From: Defluviicoccus sp.
Lineage (GTDB): Bacteria > Pseudomonadota > Alphaproteobacteria > MPNO01
Assembly: GCA_022823775.1 (NCBI GenBank)
Contig: JAJEHI010000161.1
Coordinates: 1 to 35,734, forward strand
DNA: 35,734 nucleotides
Direction of reading: 5' to 3'
Below are positions 6,736 to 15,869 of this stretch, in pieces. A program made the translations under genes and the position numbers. Below the pieces are notes generated by a model. That model had not been told where the DNA came from and ran no database searches. It saw nothing but the letters and a program-made list of their open reading frames with translations. Numbering within the stretch: the stretch's first letter is position 1; every line of letters starts with the position of its first letter.

Positions 6736-7380
6736 ATGCCGCGCCCCATGCCGCTTGCCGATGTCGACGAGTTCTACCGCCGCCTGTCCGAGACGATGCC
6801 GGCGCCGAAGGGCGAGCTCGAATACCGGAATACCTACACCCTGCTCGTCGCCGTCGTCCTGTCCGCGCAGGCGACCGATGTCGGGGTGAACAAGGCGACG
6901 GGCCCGCTGTTCGCCGTGGCCGACACGCCGGAAAAGATGATCCGGCTCGGCGAGGCGAAGCTCCGCGACCACATCCGCACGATCGGGCTTTACCGCAACA
7001 AGGCAAAGAACGTGATCGCGCTGTCCGAACGCCTCGTCGCCGACTTCGGCGGCCGCGTTCCCGAGGACCGCGCGGCCCTCGAAACCCTGCCCGGGGTCGG
7101 GCGGAAGACGGCCAACGTCGTCCTCAACATCGCCTTCGGGCAGCCGACGATCGCGGTCGACACCCATGTTTTCCGGGTCGCGAACCGGACCGCGCTCGCA
7201 CCCGGCAAGGATGTCCGCGCGGTCGAGGACGCGCTCGTCCGCCGAACCCCGGAGCGCTGGAAGCAACACGCCCATCACTGGCTGATCCTGCATGGGCGCT
7301 ATACCTGCAAGGCGCGTCAGCCCGACTGCCCGGCCTGCGGGGTCGCAGGCCTCTGCCGCTACCGCGCGAAGACCGTCTGA
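6736..7380 (+). CDS. nth: Endonuclease III (DNA glycosylase/AP lyase)
   Basis: A 214-residue protein, near the family's usual length. It removes oxidised pyrimidines and cuts the abasic site in base excision repair. The helix-hairpin-helix LPGVGRKTANVV carries catalytic K124, and VDTHVFRV carries D142. The C-terminal iron-sulphur loop has C191, C198, C201 and C207 in the exact C-x6-C-x2-C-x5-C spacing for a 4Fe-4S cluster. No ribosome-binding site precedes the ATG, which agrees with the leaderless start suggested by the promoter. It is divergent from the DUF2244 gene and converges on the lipoprotein gene with 3 bases between the stops. Confidence 0.97.
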   Translation: MPRPMPLADVDEFYRRLSETMPAPKGELEYRNTYTLLVAVVLSAQATDVGVNKATGPLFAVADTPEKMIRLGEAKLRDHIRTIGLYRNKAKNVIALSERLVADFGGRVPEDRAALETLPGVGRKTANVVLNIAFGQPTIAVDTHVFRVANRTALAPGKDVRAVEDALVRRTPERWKQHAHHWLILHGRYTCKARQPDCPACGVAGLCRYRAKTV

Positions 7381-7383
7381 GGT

Positions 7384-7899
7384 TCAGTTCGCGGAGCTTC
7401 GGTCGGCCCGCCTGGCGAGCGCGCTCAGGCATTCCCGCGGCGGGGTTTCTTCCTCGCCCGGCGCCCAGGCTTCCACGTGGCGCACCCGCAATGGACCGCG
7501 CCCGTCGGCCTCCTCCGCATATAGGAAAAGCGCGACCGCGCATCTCTCATGGCGATAGCGCCAGAGCTCCATCGGATTTTCCCGGCGCACGAAGTCGGGT
7601 TCGCCCAACAACGCCTCGACCGCCTGCCCATCGAGGTCCAGGACCCGGTCCGGGCCGATTTCGAGCGGAGCTTCCGCCGCCGGCCCCTCTTGCGGGGGCC
7701 GCGGCGTCTCGACCGGAATCGCGGCTGCCGACGCGACCCTGTCCCCGCCCGGGCCCGGCAGGACGGGCAGCGGCTGTTCCTGAGGCACCCGGTCCGCGGC
7801 GGTGGGCCGCGGACCGGTCAGGCCGTCGACCCGGCAGCCCGCCAAGGCAGCCAGGGCAATGGCGGCCGCGACCGCCGTTCTAGCGGGGCCGGGGATCGT
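7384..7899 (-). CDS. Small putative lipoprotein with a non-canonical start
   Basis: The family is not recognised. The frame gives a clear lipoprotein signal: a short positively charged start (R7), a hydrophobic stretch of alanine, isoleucine, valine and leucine, then the lipobox L-A-G-C with the cysteine about residue 22. A Pro/Ala-rich linker of about 50 residues follows, then a compact domain (DRVLDLDGQAVEALLGEPDF...LWRYRHERCAVALFLY) similar in flavour to small SmpA/BamE-like outer-membrane lipoprotein domains, an uncertain likeness. The frame is closed by the stop of the upstream bactofilin gene, and no ATG, GTG or TTG lies upstream of the signal. Translation would have to begin at ACG (7899-7897) or ATC (7896-7894), coupled to the bactofilin stop; TTG at 7845 would destroy the signal peptide. 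Length is 171 residues from the ACG. Confidence 0.6.
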   Translation of the reverse strand, partial: TIPGPARTAVAAAIALAALAGCRVDGLTGPRPTAADRVPQEQPLPVLPGPGGDRVASAAAIPVETPRPPQEGPAAEAPLEIGPDRVLDLDGQAVEALLGEPDFVRRENPMELWRYRHERCAVALFLYAEEADGRGPLRVRHVEAWAPGEEETPPRECLSALARRADRSSAN

Positions 7900-8547
7900 C
7901 TAGCCGGCCCGCGACTCGGCCGCGAGCTCGGGTGCCGTCTCGCGCGAATCGTCGTCCGAAAGGGGCCGCACGTCGCCTGTGACCGTTCCGCCGCGCTCGA
8001 CCTCCAGCTGGCCATAGTGAATCTTGCCCCGGATCCGTCCGGATGCGCGCACCGTCAGGACGCCGCGCGCGGTCAGCGTGCCCTCGACGGCGCCGCTGAT
8101 GTCGGCGTTCTCGACATCCGCATTTCCCTTGAAGACGCCGGTCCTTGCGATCTCGAGCTCGCGGCAACCGTCCATTTCGGTCTCGACGGTACCCTCGACG
8201 ACAAGCTTCTCGCACGACTCTATCCGCCCGCTGAGCGCGATGCTGCGCCCCACCACCAGGCACTTCCCTTCGCTGTCGGCGCCCGGGGACACCCGGCGAA
8301 TGGGTTCGGCCTGGGGCGCTGCGACGCGGCGCGCGGGCCGCGTCCGGGCGGCGGGGGCGGGCTTCGACGGCGGGGCGGGAGGCGATTCCTTGGACGGCAG
8401 GTCGAGCGGCATGTCGGAAGACGAGTCCTCGGCCGGCGCGGCCTCTCCGGATTCGCTGCCCGCTTCGTTGTTCGCCTGTCCCGATGCGTTCTTCTTGCGA
8501 CCGAACATATCCAACATTTCCTGGTCCGCGTCCGACGACGTGTCCAT
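7900..8547 (-). CDS. Bactofilin family polymer-forming protein
   Basis: A 215-residue protein. The N-terminal half is disordered and rich in Ser, Glu, Ala and Pro (about residues 15-85). The C-terminal half is a bactofilin (DUF583) beta-helix of repeated short turns, visible as CLVVGRSIALSGRIESCEKLVVEG, ADVENADISGAVEGTLTARG and IRGKIHYGQLEVERGG. Bactofilins polymerise without nucleotide and scaffold cell-wall or shape-determining enzymes at the membrane. The start at 8547 has GGGAG 8 bases upstream; MFGRKK at 8508 also looks like a typical family start. The stop directly precedes the lipoprotein frame, and the EI24 gene lies 34 bases upstream on the same strand, so the three probably form one operon. 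Confidence 0.88.
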   Translation of the reverse strand: MDTSSDADQEMLDMFGRKKNASGQANNEAGSESGEAAPAEDSSSDMPLDLPSKESPPAPPSKPAPAARTRPARRVAAPQAEPIRRVSPGADSEGKCLVVGRSIALSGRIESCEKLVVEGTVETEMDGCRELEIARTGVFKGNADVENADISGAVEGTLTARGVLTVRASGRIRGKIHYGQLEVERGGTVTGDVRPLSDDDSRETAPELAAESRAG

Positions 8548-8581
8548 GCCTCCAGCTCCCGACTTCGGCCGAACCGCGATA

Positions 8582-9253
8582 TCAGACCTCCGCGTTGCGC
8601 TGCTCCACGGCGTCGAACTCATGCACCATAAACGCAGTCGCGATAATCGGCATCAACCAATTGATTACGGGGATGCTGAACAGGACCGTGATCAGTACCC
8701 CGCCGAGAAAGACGCGCCACCGGGATCGCCCGCGCAGCCGCCGCGCCGCGCGCGGCTCGATGCGGCGCAGCGCCACCAGCTCGAAATATTCACGGCCCAA
8801 TAGATAGCCGTTCAACCCGTAGAAAACAAAGACATTCATGCCCGGAATCAGGTAGAGCGGCAGCACCAGAACGTTGAGGATCAGGGCGACCAGGACGAGC
8901 CTGACGGCGGACACCAGGGAGGAAATGACGGGTTGTCCCGGCGCCGCCGGCTTGTGCGGGTAATGGCGGGCGTCCACCGCGTCGGCGATGTCCTCCAGAA
9001 AGAGGCCGACCACGATCGTCGCGACCAGCGGGAACGCCAGGATGGCCACGACGATCGCGCCGGCGCCGGCGACCGCCTTGATCGTCCAGTCGAGCCACGC
9101 GGCGTCGAACAGGGTGAGCGCGTCGAGCGCCCAGCCCAGCGACGCGATCAGGAGAGCGAACAGCCCGGCCGAGACGGCGACGGTCTTGAGAACGACCGCG
9201 CGGAACGCCGGGTCGAAAGCCTGTCGGACAGCGAGAAGCAGATTGCGGGGCAT
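8582..9253 (-). CDS. EI24/CysZ-like integral membrane protein
   Basis: A 223-residue protein with about five hydrophobic segments (about 20-45, 58-90, 112-140, 145-160 and 186-212). It carries family features of the EI24 domain: LFLEDIADAVDARHYP after the second membrane region, LPLYLIPGMNVFVFYGLNGYLLGREYFE and a C-terminal ...IPVINWLMPIIATAFMVHEF. CysZ in gamma-proteobacteria imports sulfate for cysteine synthesis, but no cysteine-biosynthesis gene is nearby, so the transported substrate is unknown. The start is ATG 9253; upstream frame extension is antisense to the next gene's promoter region. It is divergent from the PfkB kinase gene and heads the minus-strand run with the bactofilin and lipoprotein. 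Confidence 0.85.
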   Translation of the reverse strand: MPRNLLLAVRQAFDPAFRAVVLKTVAVSAGLFALLIASLGWALDALTLFDAAWLDWTIKAVAGAGAIVVAILAFPLVATIVVGLFLEDIADAVDARHYPHKPAAPGQPVISSLVSAVRLVLVALILNVLVLPLYLIPGMNVFVFYGLNGYLLGREYFELVALRRIEPRAARRLRGRSRWRVFLGGVLITVLFSIPVINWLMPIIATAFMVHEFDAVEQRNAEV

Positions 9254-9362
9254 CGGTGCGGCTCGGTCGGCGTCGGGGGCTCCGCGCGGGCTCGCCCGGC
9301 CCGGCGCCGCGAGTATACTTGCGCCGCCCGAGAGCCGCGACCGCAGCAGCCGGAGAGATCCC

Positions 9363-10355
9363 ATGTCCGACGTCTCCACGCCGTTCGACGTCGTCGGACT
9401 CGGCAACGCGATCGTCGATGTCGTGGTGCGGGCGGACGACGCCACGCTGGACGCGCTCGGCCTGACGAAGGGGGCGACGACGCTGATCGACGCCGACCGG
9501 GCGGCCGCGATCCGCCCTTACACGGAAGGCGGCATTGAAATGTCGGGCGGGTCGGCGGCCAACACCGTCGCGGGGCTGGCCTCGCTGGGAGGCAGGGGCG
9601 CGTTCCTCGGCAAGGTCGGCGGCGACGAGTTGGGGCGGGTGTTCCGCGACGACATCGCGGCGATCGGCGTGGAATACCGTTCCCCGCCGGCGCCGGAGGG
9701 GCCGGAGACCGCGCGCTGCCTGGTCTTCGTCACGCCCGATGCCGAGCGGACCATGCTGACGTTTCTCGGCGTCTCGACCGCGTTCGGGCCCGACGACGTG
9801 GATTCCGGGCTGATCGAGAATGCCGCGATCGTTTACCTGGAGGGCTATTTGTTCGACGAGGAGCAGGCAAAGGCAGCATTCGTCAGGGCGGCCGAGCTCG
9901 CCCACGCCGCGGGCCGGCGGGTCGCGCTGTCGCTGTCCGATCCGTTCTGCGTCGAGCGGCACCGCGCCGCGTTCCGCCATCTCGTGCACGGTCATGTCGA
10001 CATCCTGTTCGCCAACGAGGCCGAGATCGTGGCGCTCTACGAAGCGGAAGATTTCGACGAAGCCTGCCGGCGCGCCGGCGCGGACTGTCCGTTCGCGGCG
10101 TTGACCAGGGGCGCCGCCGGTTCGGTCATCGCGGCCGGCGGCGAAGTCGTTCAGGTCGGCATCGCGCCGGTCGGGCAGGTCGTCGACACCACCGGGGCCG
10201 GCGATCTCTATGCGGCCGGCGTGCTGTTCGGGCTCACGCGCGGCTACGAGCCGGAACTTTGCGGGCGGATCGGCGCCATCGCCGCCGCCGAAATCGTCGG
10301 CCATTACGGGGCTCGGCCGCAAACCCGGCTCGCCGACCTGCTTCCGGCGGCCTAA
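9363..10355 (+). CDS. PfkB family sugar/nucleoside kinase (adenosine kinase-like)
   Basis: A 330-residue ribokinase-fold enzyme. The N-terminal substrate motif is GGSAANT (residues 62-68) and the C-terminal PfkB signature DTTGAGD (275-281) supplies the anion hole and catalytic base D281. The opening DVVGLGNAIVDVVV and the overall layout match bacterial proteins annotated as adenosine kinase, which phosphorylate adenosine to AMP. Substrate specificity within PfkB proteins cannot be settled by eye. The ATG is preceded by GGAGAG. A -10-like TATACT at 9314-9319 lacks a convincing -35. The next gene, typA, starts 33 bases later on the same strand. Confidence 0.88.
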   Translation: MSDVSTPFDVVGLGNAIVDVVVRADDATLDALGLTKGATTLIDADRAAAIRPYTEGGIEMSGGSAANTVAGLASLGGRGAFLGKVGGDELGRVFRDDIAAIGVEYRSPPAPEGPETARCLVFVTPDAERTMLTFLGVSTAFGPDDVDSGLIENAAIVYLEGYLFDEEQAKAAFVRAAELAHAAGRRVALSLSDPFCVERHRAAFRHLVHGHVDILFANEAEIVALYEAEDFDEACRRAGADCPFAALTRGAAGSVIAAGGEVVQVGIAPVGQVVDTTGAGDLYAAGVLFGLTRGYEPELCGRIGAIAAAEIVGHYGARPQTRLADLLPAA

Positions 10356-10388
10356 AGACCGGCGGCCTCCCGGCCGGGCGCGATCGTC

Positions 10389-12209
10389 ATGGATATCCGC
10401 AACATCGCCCTGATCGCGCATGTCGATCACGGCAAGACGACCCTCGTCGACTCCATGCTCCGCGCCGCCGGCGCGGTGCGCGCCAACCAGCGCGTCGCCG
10501 AACGCGCGCTCGATTCCAACGACCAGGAGCGCGAACGCGGGATCACCATCCTCGCGAAATGCACCGCCGTCCTGTGGCAGGGGATCAAGATCAACATCGT
10601 CGATACTCCCGGGCACGCGGATTTCGGCGGCGAGGTCGAGCGTATTCTGTCGATGGTGGACGGCGCCCTGCTCCTGGTCGACGCCGCCGAAGGTCCGATG
10701 CCGCAGACCAAGTTCGTGCTCGCCAAGGCGCTCGAGCGCGGGCTGGCTCCGATCGTCGTGATCAACAAGGCGGACCGCCGCGACGCCAGGCCGCACGCGG
10801 TCGTCGACGCGGTGTTCGACCTGTTCGCCGCGCTGGGAGCGAACGAGGAACAGCTCGACTTCCCCACCCTTTACGCGTCGGCGAGGGAGGGCTGGGCGGC
10901 GGACGAGCTTGAAGCGCCGAGAGCGGGGATGGAGCCGCTCTTCCGCGCGATCGCCGCCAACGTGGAGCCGCCGCGGAGCGATCCCGAGGGACCGTTCGCC
11001 ATGCTGGCCAGCATCCTCGAATACGACGCCCATCTCGGCCGGGTCCTGACCGGGCGGATCGCGCGCGGCGCGGCCGAGGTCAACATGCCGGTGACGGCGC
11101 TCGACCGGGACGGCAACCCGGTCGAGCACGCGCGCATGACCAAGCTGCTGACCTTCAACGGGCTCGCGCGCGAACCCGCCCGGCGGGTGCCGGCGGGCGA
11201 CATCGTCGCGATCGCCGGGCTGAAGACCGCGACGGTCGCCGACACCGTGGCCGCGGCGGAGGCCCCGGAAGCGCTCCCCGCCGCCCCGGTCGATCCGCCG
11301 ACGCTCGCCATGCGGTTCACCATCAACGATTCGCCGCTCGCCGGCCGCGAAGGCGACAAGGTGACGTCCCGGATGTTGCGCGACCGCCTGTTCCGCGAGG
11401 CCGAGAGCAACGTCGCCATCGACCTGCGGACGATCGACGGCGAGGACGCAATCGAAGTGCGCGGGCGCGGCGAATTGCAGCTCGGGGTCCTGATCGAAAC
11501 CCTGCGGCGCGAGGGCTACGAGCTCTCGGTTTCCCGGCCGCGCGTGCTCTACCGCACCGACCCCGGGACCGGGGCCCGTCTCGAACCGCTCGAGGAGGTG
11601 ATCGTCGATGTCGACGATGCGCATGTCGGCACGGTCGTCGAGTCGCTCGGCCGGCGCAGCGGCGAAATGTCGGACATGCGGCCTTCGGGCGGCGGCAAGA
11701 CCCGGGTCTCCTTCATCGCCCCGTCGCGGGGTCTGATCGGTTTTCTGGGCGTGTTGATGAACGATACCCGGGGCACCGGGGCGATGAGCCGCGTGTTCCA
11801 CGGCTACGGCCCCCATCGCGGGCCGCTGGAGGACCGGCCCCGCGGCGTCCTGATCTCGACCGGAGACGGGGAGGCGGTGGGGTACGCGCTCCACAACCTG
11901 GAGGAGCGCGGGCTGCTCTTCGTCGAGCCGGGCGAGCGTGTCTATCGCGGCATGATCGTGGGCGAGCACAGCCGCGGCACCGACCTCGAGGTCAACCCGC
12001 TCAAGACCAAGCAGCTCACCAATATCCGCGCGGCGGGGAAAGACGATGCGATCCGCCTCACGCCGGCGCGCAAGCTGCGCCTGGAGGAGGCGATCTCCTA
12101 TATCGCGGACGACGATCTGGTGGAGGTGACGCCCGGAAGCATCAGGCTGCGCAAGGCGCTGCTCGATCCGCACGCGCGCAGGCGGGCGCAGCGCAAGGCG
12201 GCCGGATGA
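10389..12209 (+). CDS. typA: Ribosome-associated GTPase TypA/BipA
   Basis: A 606-residue translational GTPase, the usual family length. G1 is AHVDHGKT (residues 10-17), the switch region contains ERERGITI, G3 is DTPGH (72-76) and G4 is NKAD (127-130). EF-G-like domains II, III and V follow, and then the TypA-specific C-terminal domain ([14 protein letters not shown]...GRVNG-type linker replaced here by [19 protein letters not shown]). It acts on the 50S subunit in ribosome assembly and stress adaptation. Its stop overlaps the ampG start by 4 bases (ATGA), so the two are translationally coupled. Confidence 0.97.
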   Translation: MDIRNIALIAHVDHGKTTLVDSMLRAAGAVRANQRVAERALDSNDQERERGITILAKCTAVLWQGIKINIVDTPGHADFGGEVERILSMVDGALLLVDAAEGPMPQTKFVLAKALERGLAPIVVINKADRRDARPHAVVDAVFDLFAALGANEEQLDFPTLYASAREGWAADELEAPRAGMEPLFRAIAANVEPPRSDPEGPFAMLASILEYDAHLGRVLTGRIARGAAEVNMPVTALDRDGNPVEHARMTKLLTFNGLAREPARRVPAGDIVAIAGLKTATVADTVAAAEAPEALPAAPVDPPTLAMRFTINDSPLAGREGDKVTSRMLRDRLFREAESNVAIDLRTIDGEDAIEVRGRGELQLGVLIETLRREGYELSVSRPRVLYRTDPGTGARLEPLEEVIVDVDDAHVGTVVESLGRRSGEMSDMRPSGGGKTRVSFIAPSRGLIGFLGVLMNDTRGTGAMSRVFHGYGPHRGPLEDRPRGVLISTGDGEAVGYALHNLEERGLLFVEPGERVYRGMIVGEHSRGTDLEVNPLKTKQLTNIRAAGKDDAIRLTPARKLRLEEAISYIADDDLVEVTPGSIRLRKALLDPHARRRAQRKAAG

Positions 12210-13507
12210 CCGGTCCGCCCGCGCCGCGCCGCGGTCTGGAGCGGGCGAAGAGCGCCCTGTCCACCTATCGCGACCGTCGCTTCGCGGCGATCTTCGGCCT
12301 CGGCGTGGCGAGCGGGCTGCCGTCGTCGCTGGTCTTCGCCACCCTGTCGATCTGGCTGCGCGAGGAGGGGTTGAGCCGCACCGCGATCGGCCTGCTCGGC
12401 GCCGTGGCGACGCCGTACGCGATCAACTTCCTCTGGGCGCCGATCCTCGATCACGCGCGGCTTCCCCTGCTCGGCGGTCTCGGACGCCGCCGGTCGTGGA
12501 TCGTCGCCGTCCAGGCTCTGCTCTGCCTCGCGATCGCCGCGATGGCGTTCACCGACCCGGTCGCGCGGACGGCGGCGCTCGCCGCCGCGGCGTTCGCGGT
12601 CGCCGTGCTGTCGGCAACCCAGGATGTCGCCATCGACGCCTACAGGGTCGAGATTCTCGAGCCCGAAACCTACGGCGCGGGCGCGGCGGTCGCGGTGCTC
12701 GGTTGGCATTTCGGCGCCTTCGTTTCCGGTGCCGGCGCGCTCTATGTCGCGCACGCCGTCTCCTGGCAGGCGGCCTATCTGGGGGCCGGCGCCCTGCTCG
12801 CGCTTCTGATGGCGGTTCCGCTGCTGGCCGCGGAACCGCGTTCCGACGGCGTCGCTCCCCCGGCGAAGCGGATCGGTCCGTGGTTGCGCCGGGCGATCGT
12901 CGCGCCTTTCGCCGAGTTTCTCGGACGCCTCGGCGGTCTCGCCGTCGTCGTGATCGGCTTTATCGTCTTCTACAAGTTCGGCGAAGCCATGCTCGGGCGC
13001 ATGGCCGGCGTGTTCTATGTCGACCTCGCCTTCACCAAGATCGAGATCGCCAACTACGCCAAGACCGTCGGCCTGGCCGCGACCCTGCTGGGCGTGGTCC
13101 TGGGAGGCATCCTCTGCGCCAGGGTGCGGATCGTCACCGCGCTGTTCGCCGGCGGGATCGCGATGGCGTCGACCAACCTCCTGTTCGCGCTGCTTGCGTG
13201 GACGGGCAAGGACCACGGCCTGCTTGCCGCGGCGGTCTTCCTCGACAATCTGACGGCCGGGCTCGCCACCAGCGCCTTCGTCGCGTTCCTCTCCGGTCTC
13301 TGCAACCGGGAGTTCACCGCGACCCAATATGCGCTGCTCGCCTCGGTCGGAAACTTCGCGCGCATCCAGCTCGGCGCCCTCTCCGGCTGGACGGTCGACC
13401 GCATGGGCGGGGACTGGGCGGCCTTCTTCGTCCTGACGGCGGTTGCCGTGCTGCCCGGGCTGGCCTTGCTGGCGGTCGTCGCGCGGCGCCGCCTGCCGCC
13501 GCCCTGA
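12206..13507 (+). CDS. ampG: AmpG-like MFS permease (muropeptide uptake)
   Basis: A 433-residue major facilitator with about 12 membrane segments. The AmpG hallmark SATQDVAIDAYRVE lies near residue 130, along with FLWAPILDHARLPLLGGLGRRRSW after the second helix (a motif-A-like loop) and FVAFLSGLCNREFTATQYALL late in the protein. AmpG imports GlcNAc-anhydro-MurNAc peptides released during wall turnover for recycling. The gene overlaps typA by ATGA. It converges on phoB with 9 bases between the stops. No ampD, nagZ or ampR is in the window. The substrate is inferred from the family. Confidence 0.88.
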   Translation: MTGPPAPRRGLERAKSALSTYRDRRFAAIFGLGVASGLPSSLVFATLSIWLREEGLSRTAIGLLGAVATPYAINFLWAPILDHARLPLLGGLGRRRSWIVAVQALLCLAIAAMAFTDPVARTAALAAAAFAVAVLSATQDVAIDAYRVEILEPETYGAGAAVAVLGWHFGAFVSGAGALYVAHAVSWQAAYLGAGALLALLMAVPLLAAEPRSDGVAPPAKRIGPWLRRAIVAPFAEFLGRLGGLAVVVIGFIVFYKFGEAMLGRMAGVFYVDLAFTKIEIANYAKTVGLAATLLGVVLGGILCARVRIVTALFAGGIAMASTNLLFALLAWTGKDHGLLAAAVFLDNLTAGLATSAFVAFLSGLCNREFTATQYALLASVGNFARIQLGALSGWTVDRMGGDWAAFFVLTAVAVLPGLALLAVVARRRLPPP

Positions 13508-13516
13508 TCCCGCCGG

Positions 13517-14209
13517 TCAGGCGCCGGGGGCCTCCAGCCCGTACCCCGCCGAGCGGACGGTGCGGATGACGTCCGCCTGTCCCCCGTCGTTGAGCGCCTT
13601 GCGAAGCCGGCGGATATGCACGTCCACCGTCCGCGTATCGACATAGATGTCGTGGCCCCAGACCGCGTCGATCAGCTGATCGCGCGAGAAGACGCGGCCC
13701 GGATGTTCCATCAGGTGGCGCAGCAGCCGGTACTCCGTCGGGCCGAGCCGGATGCCGCGGCCGCTTCGCGTGACCCGGTGCGCGGCGAGGTCCATTTCGA
13801 TGTCGCCACAGGCGAGGCGCTCGTCCGCGAGCGCCGGCCGCACCCGGCGCAGCACCGCGTGGATGCGGGCGACGAGCTCGCCGGTGGAGAACGGTTTCGA
13901 GACATAGTCGTCGGCGCCGGTCTCCAGGCCGCGGATCCGGTCCGCTTCCTCGGCGCGCGCGGTCAGGATGATGATCGGGACGTTGCGCGTGGCCGGCTTC
14001 CTGCGCAGCTGACGGCACACCTCGATGCCGCTCATATGCGGCATCATCCAGTCCAGAAGCACGAGGTCCACCTGCCGTTCCGAAACGATCGTCAACGCCT
14101 CTTCGCCGTCGAGGGCGGCGAGAACCTCGAGACCCGCGCGTTCCAGGTTGTAGCGCAGCAGCGTCACCAGGTCCGCTTCGTCGTCGACCAGAAGGATCAC
14201 CGGTTTCAT
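13517..14209 (-). CDS. phoB: Phosphate response regulator PhoB
   Basis: A 230-residue OmpR/PhoB-type response regulator. The receiver domain has the acidic pair D9/D10, phospho-acceptor D53 (LLLDWMMP), T83 and K105. The C-terminal winged helix ends with the recognition segment VDTRTVDVHIRRLRKAL...IRTVRSAGYGL. When phosphorylated by PhoR it binds Pho boxes and switches on phosphate-starvation genes. It is the last gene of the minus-strand cluster, 37 bases after phoU. Confidence 0.97.
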   Translation of the reverse strand: MKPVILLVDDEADLVTLLRYNLERAGLEVLAALDGEEALTIVSERQVDLVLLDWMMPHMSGIEVCRQLRRKPATRNVPIIILTARAEEADRIRGLETGADDYVSKPFSTGELVARIHAVLRRVRPALADERLACGDIEMDLAAHRVTRSGRGIRLGPTEYRLLRHLMEHPGRVFSRDQLIDAVWGHDIYVDTRTVDVHIRRLRKALNDGGQADVIRTVRSAGYGLEAPGA

Positions 14210-14246
14210 CGCGTTCCGTTTTCCCGCCCGGAGATGCGGCCGTTCC

Positions 14247-14957
14247 TCACTGCGCGCCGCCGACCTCGTGATCCGCCGTCGTGCCGCGCGGCCGCTCGCC
14301 CCGCATCCGGGTGCCCTCGACGAGGTAGTGGATGATCTCCGCGATGTTGGTCACGTGATCGCCGACGCGCTCGATATGCTTGGCGATGAACAACAGATGG
14401 GTGCACGGCGTGATGCTTCGCGGATCTTCCATCATGTAGGTCAGGAGCTCGCGGAACAGGCTCGTATACATGTCGTCGACCTCCCGGTCCGACGACCAGA
14501 CCGCCATCGCCTTGTCGACATTTCGCTCGACATAGGCATCCAGCACTTCCTTGATCATCTGCTGGACCTGGCGGCTCATCCTGGGGATCGCGTGTACCGG
14601 CCGCACCGGCGCGACCTCGGAAAGCGCCAGCGACCGCCGCGCGATGTTGGAGGCGTAATCGGCGATCCGTTCGAGGTCGGCGGCGATCTTGAGCGCCGCG
14701 ATGACGTTACGCAGATCGAGCGCCATCGGCTGGCGCAGCGCGAGGAGCACCGTCGCTTTCTCGTCGATCTCGTAGTTCAGATTGTCCACCCGCTCGTCGT
14801 CGGCGACCACCCTCTCGGCGAGATCGGGGTTGCGGCTGACGAGGGCTTCGATGGCGCGCGCGATCTGCGACTCGGTCAGACCGCCCATGCGCACGATCAT
14901 GTCGTTCAGATCGCGGAGCTCCTCGTCGAAGGACCTGACGATATGTTCCGCTTCCAT
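14247..14957 (-). CDS. phoU: Phosphate signalling protein PhoU
   Basis: A 236-residue all-helical protein made of two repeated three-helix bundles. Each has the metal-binding type segment: D..VDNLNYEIDEKA and AADLERIADYASNIARR in the first repeat, DREVDDMYTSLFREL and AKHIERVGDHVTNIAE in the second. PhoU links the PstSCAB transporter to PhoR and keeps PhoR silent when phosphate is ample. ATG 14957 has GAGGGA 7 bases upstream. The frame extended to 15635 is antisense-free but runs through pstB in another frame and is rejected. Confidence 0.97.
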   Translation of the reverse strand: MEAEHIVRSFDEELRDLNDMIVRMGGLTESQIARAIEALVSRNPDLAERVVADDERVDNLNYEIDEKATVLLALRQPMALDLRNVIAALKIAADLERIADYASNIARRSLALSEVAPVRPVHAIPRMSRQVQQMIKEVLDAYVERNVDKAMAVWSSDREVDDMYTSLFRELLTYMMEDPRSITPCTHLLFIAKHIERVGDHVTNIAEIIHYLVEGTRMRGERPRGTTADHEVGGAQ

Positions 14958-14995
14958 GGGGATTCCCTCGTTTGCCCGCCCGCCCGGCGGCGCGG

Positions 14996-15835
14996 TCAGC
15001 CGAACCGGCCCGTGATGTAGCCCTGCGTGCGTTCGTCGCTGGGATTGGTGAATATCTGCTCGGTGCTGCCGACCTCCACCAGGTTGCCGAGATGGAAGAA
15101 CGCGGTCTTCTGCGAGACCCGCGCGGCCTGCTGCATCGAGTGGGTGACGATGACGATGGTGAAGTTCTCCCGCAACTCGTCGATCAACTCCTCGATCCGG
15201 GCGGTGGCGATGGGATCGAGCGCGGAGCACGGCTCGTCCATCAGGATCACCTCCGGGCTGATGGCGATCGCGCGGGCGATGCAGAGCCGCTGCTGCTGTC
15301 CGCCGGAGAGGCCGGTGCCCGGCTCGTCGATGCGGTCCTTGACCTCGTCGAGCAGTCCGGCGCGGTCGAGGCTCGAATGGACGATGTCGTCGAGCTCCGC
15401 GCGGGTCCCGGCGGCGCCGTGGATGCGGGGGCCGTAGGCGACGTTGTCGTAGATCGACTTGGGAAACGGGTTGGGCTTCTGGAACACCATGCCGACGCGC
15501 GCGCGGAGCAGCACCACGTCGAGCGCCGGGTCGTAGATGTCCTCGCCGTCGAGCGTCATTTTGCCGACGACGCGGCAACCCTCGATGACGTCGTTCATGC
15601 GGTTGAGGCAGCGCAGAAATGTCGACTTGCCGCAACCCGAGGGGCCGATAAGCGCCGTCACCTGGTTTGCCGGAATGTCGATGTCGACATTCCGGAGCGC
15701 TTCCTTCTCGCCATAGAAAACGCCGACTCCCGTCGCCTCGATCTTGGTTTCCGGAAGGTTGCGCAACTCCGGCCGAACTCCGCTTTCGTCGATCGGGCCC
15801 GCGGGACGGGCCGCCGCCGTTGTCGATTCGTCCAC
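14996..15835 (-). CDS. pstB: Phosphate ABC transporter ATPase PstB
   Basis: A 279-residue ATPase from GTG 15835, which has GGAGGA 5 bases upstream; GTG 15859 is the alternative. Walker A is GPSGCGKST (residues 64-72), the Q-loop region is [24 protein letters not shown] (diagnostic for PstB), the signature is LSGGQQQR, Walker B is VILMDEP and the H-loop is [10 protein letters not shown] 30-residue Ala/Pro-rich leader precedes the ABC domain. It powers PstCA and, with PhoU, forms the phosphate-sensing complex at the inner membrane. Confidence 0.97.
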   Translation of the reverse strand: MDESTTAAARPAGPIDESGVRPELRNLPETKIEATGVGVFYGEKEALRNVDIDIPANQVTALIGPSGCGKSTFLRCLNRMNDVIEGCRVVGKMTLDGEDIYDPALDVVLLRARVGMVFQKPNPFPKSIYDNVAYGPRIHGAAGTRAELDDIVHSSLDRAGLLDEVKDRIDEPGTGLSGGQQQRLCIARAIAISPEVILMDEPCSALDPIATARIEELIDELRENFTIVIVTHSMQQAARVSQKTAFFHLGNLVEVGSTEQIFTNPSDERTQGYITGRFG

Positions 15836-15869
15836 TGTCTTCCTCCCGCCGGCCGGCACGTGCCGGTGC

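Noticed and set aside
8790..12173. A 1127-codon open frame antisense to the kinase and typA genes
   Set aside because: Same composition artefact; the opposite strand encodes well-recognised proteins. Its final stretch crosses the EI24 gene out of frame.
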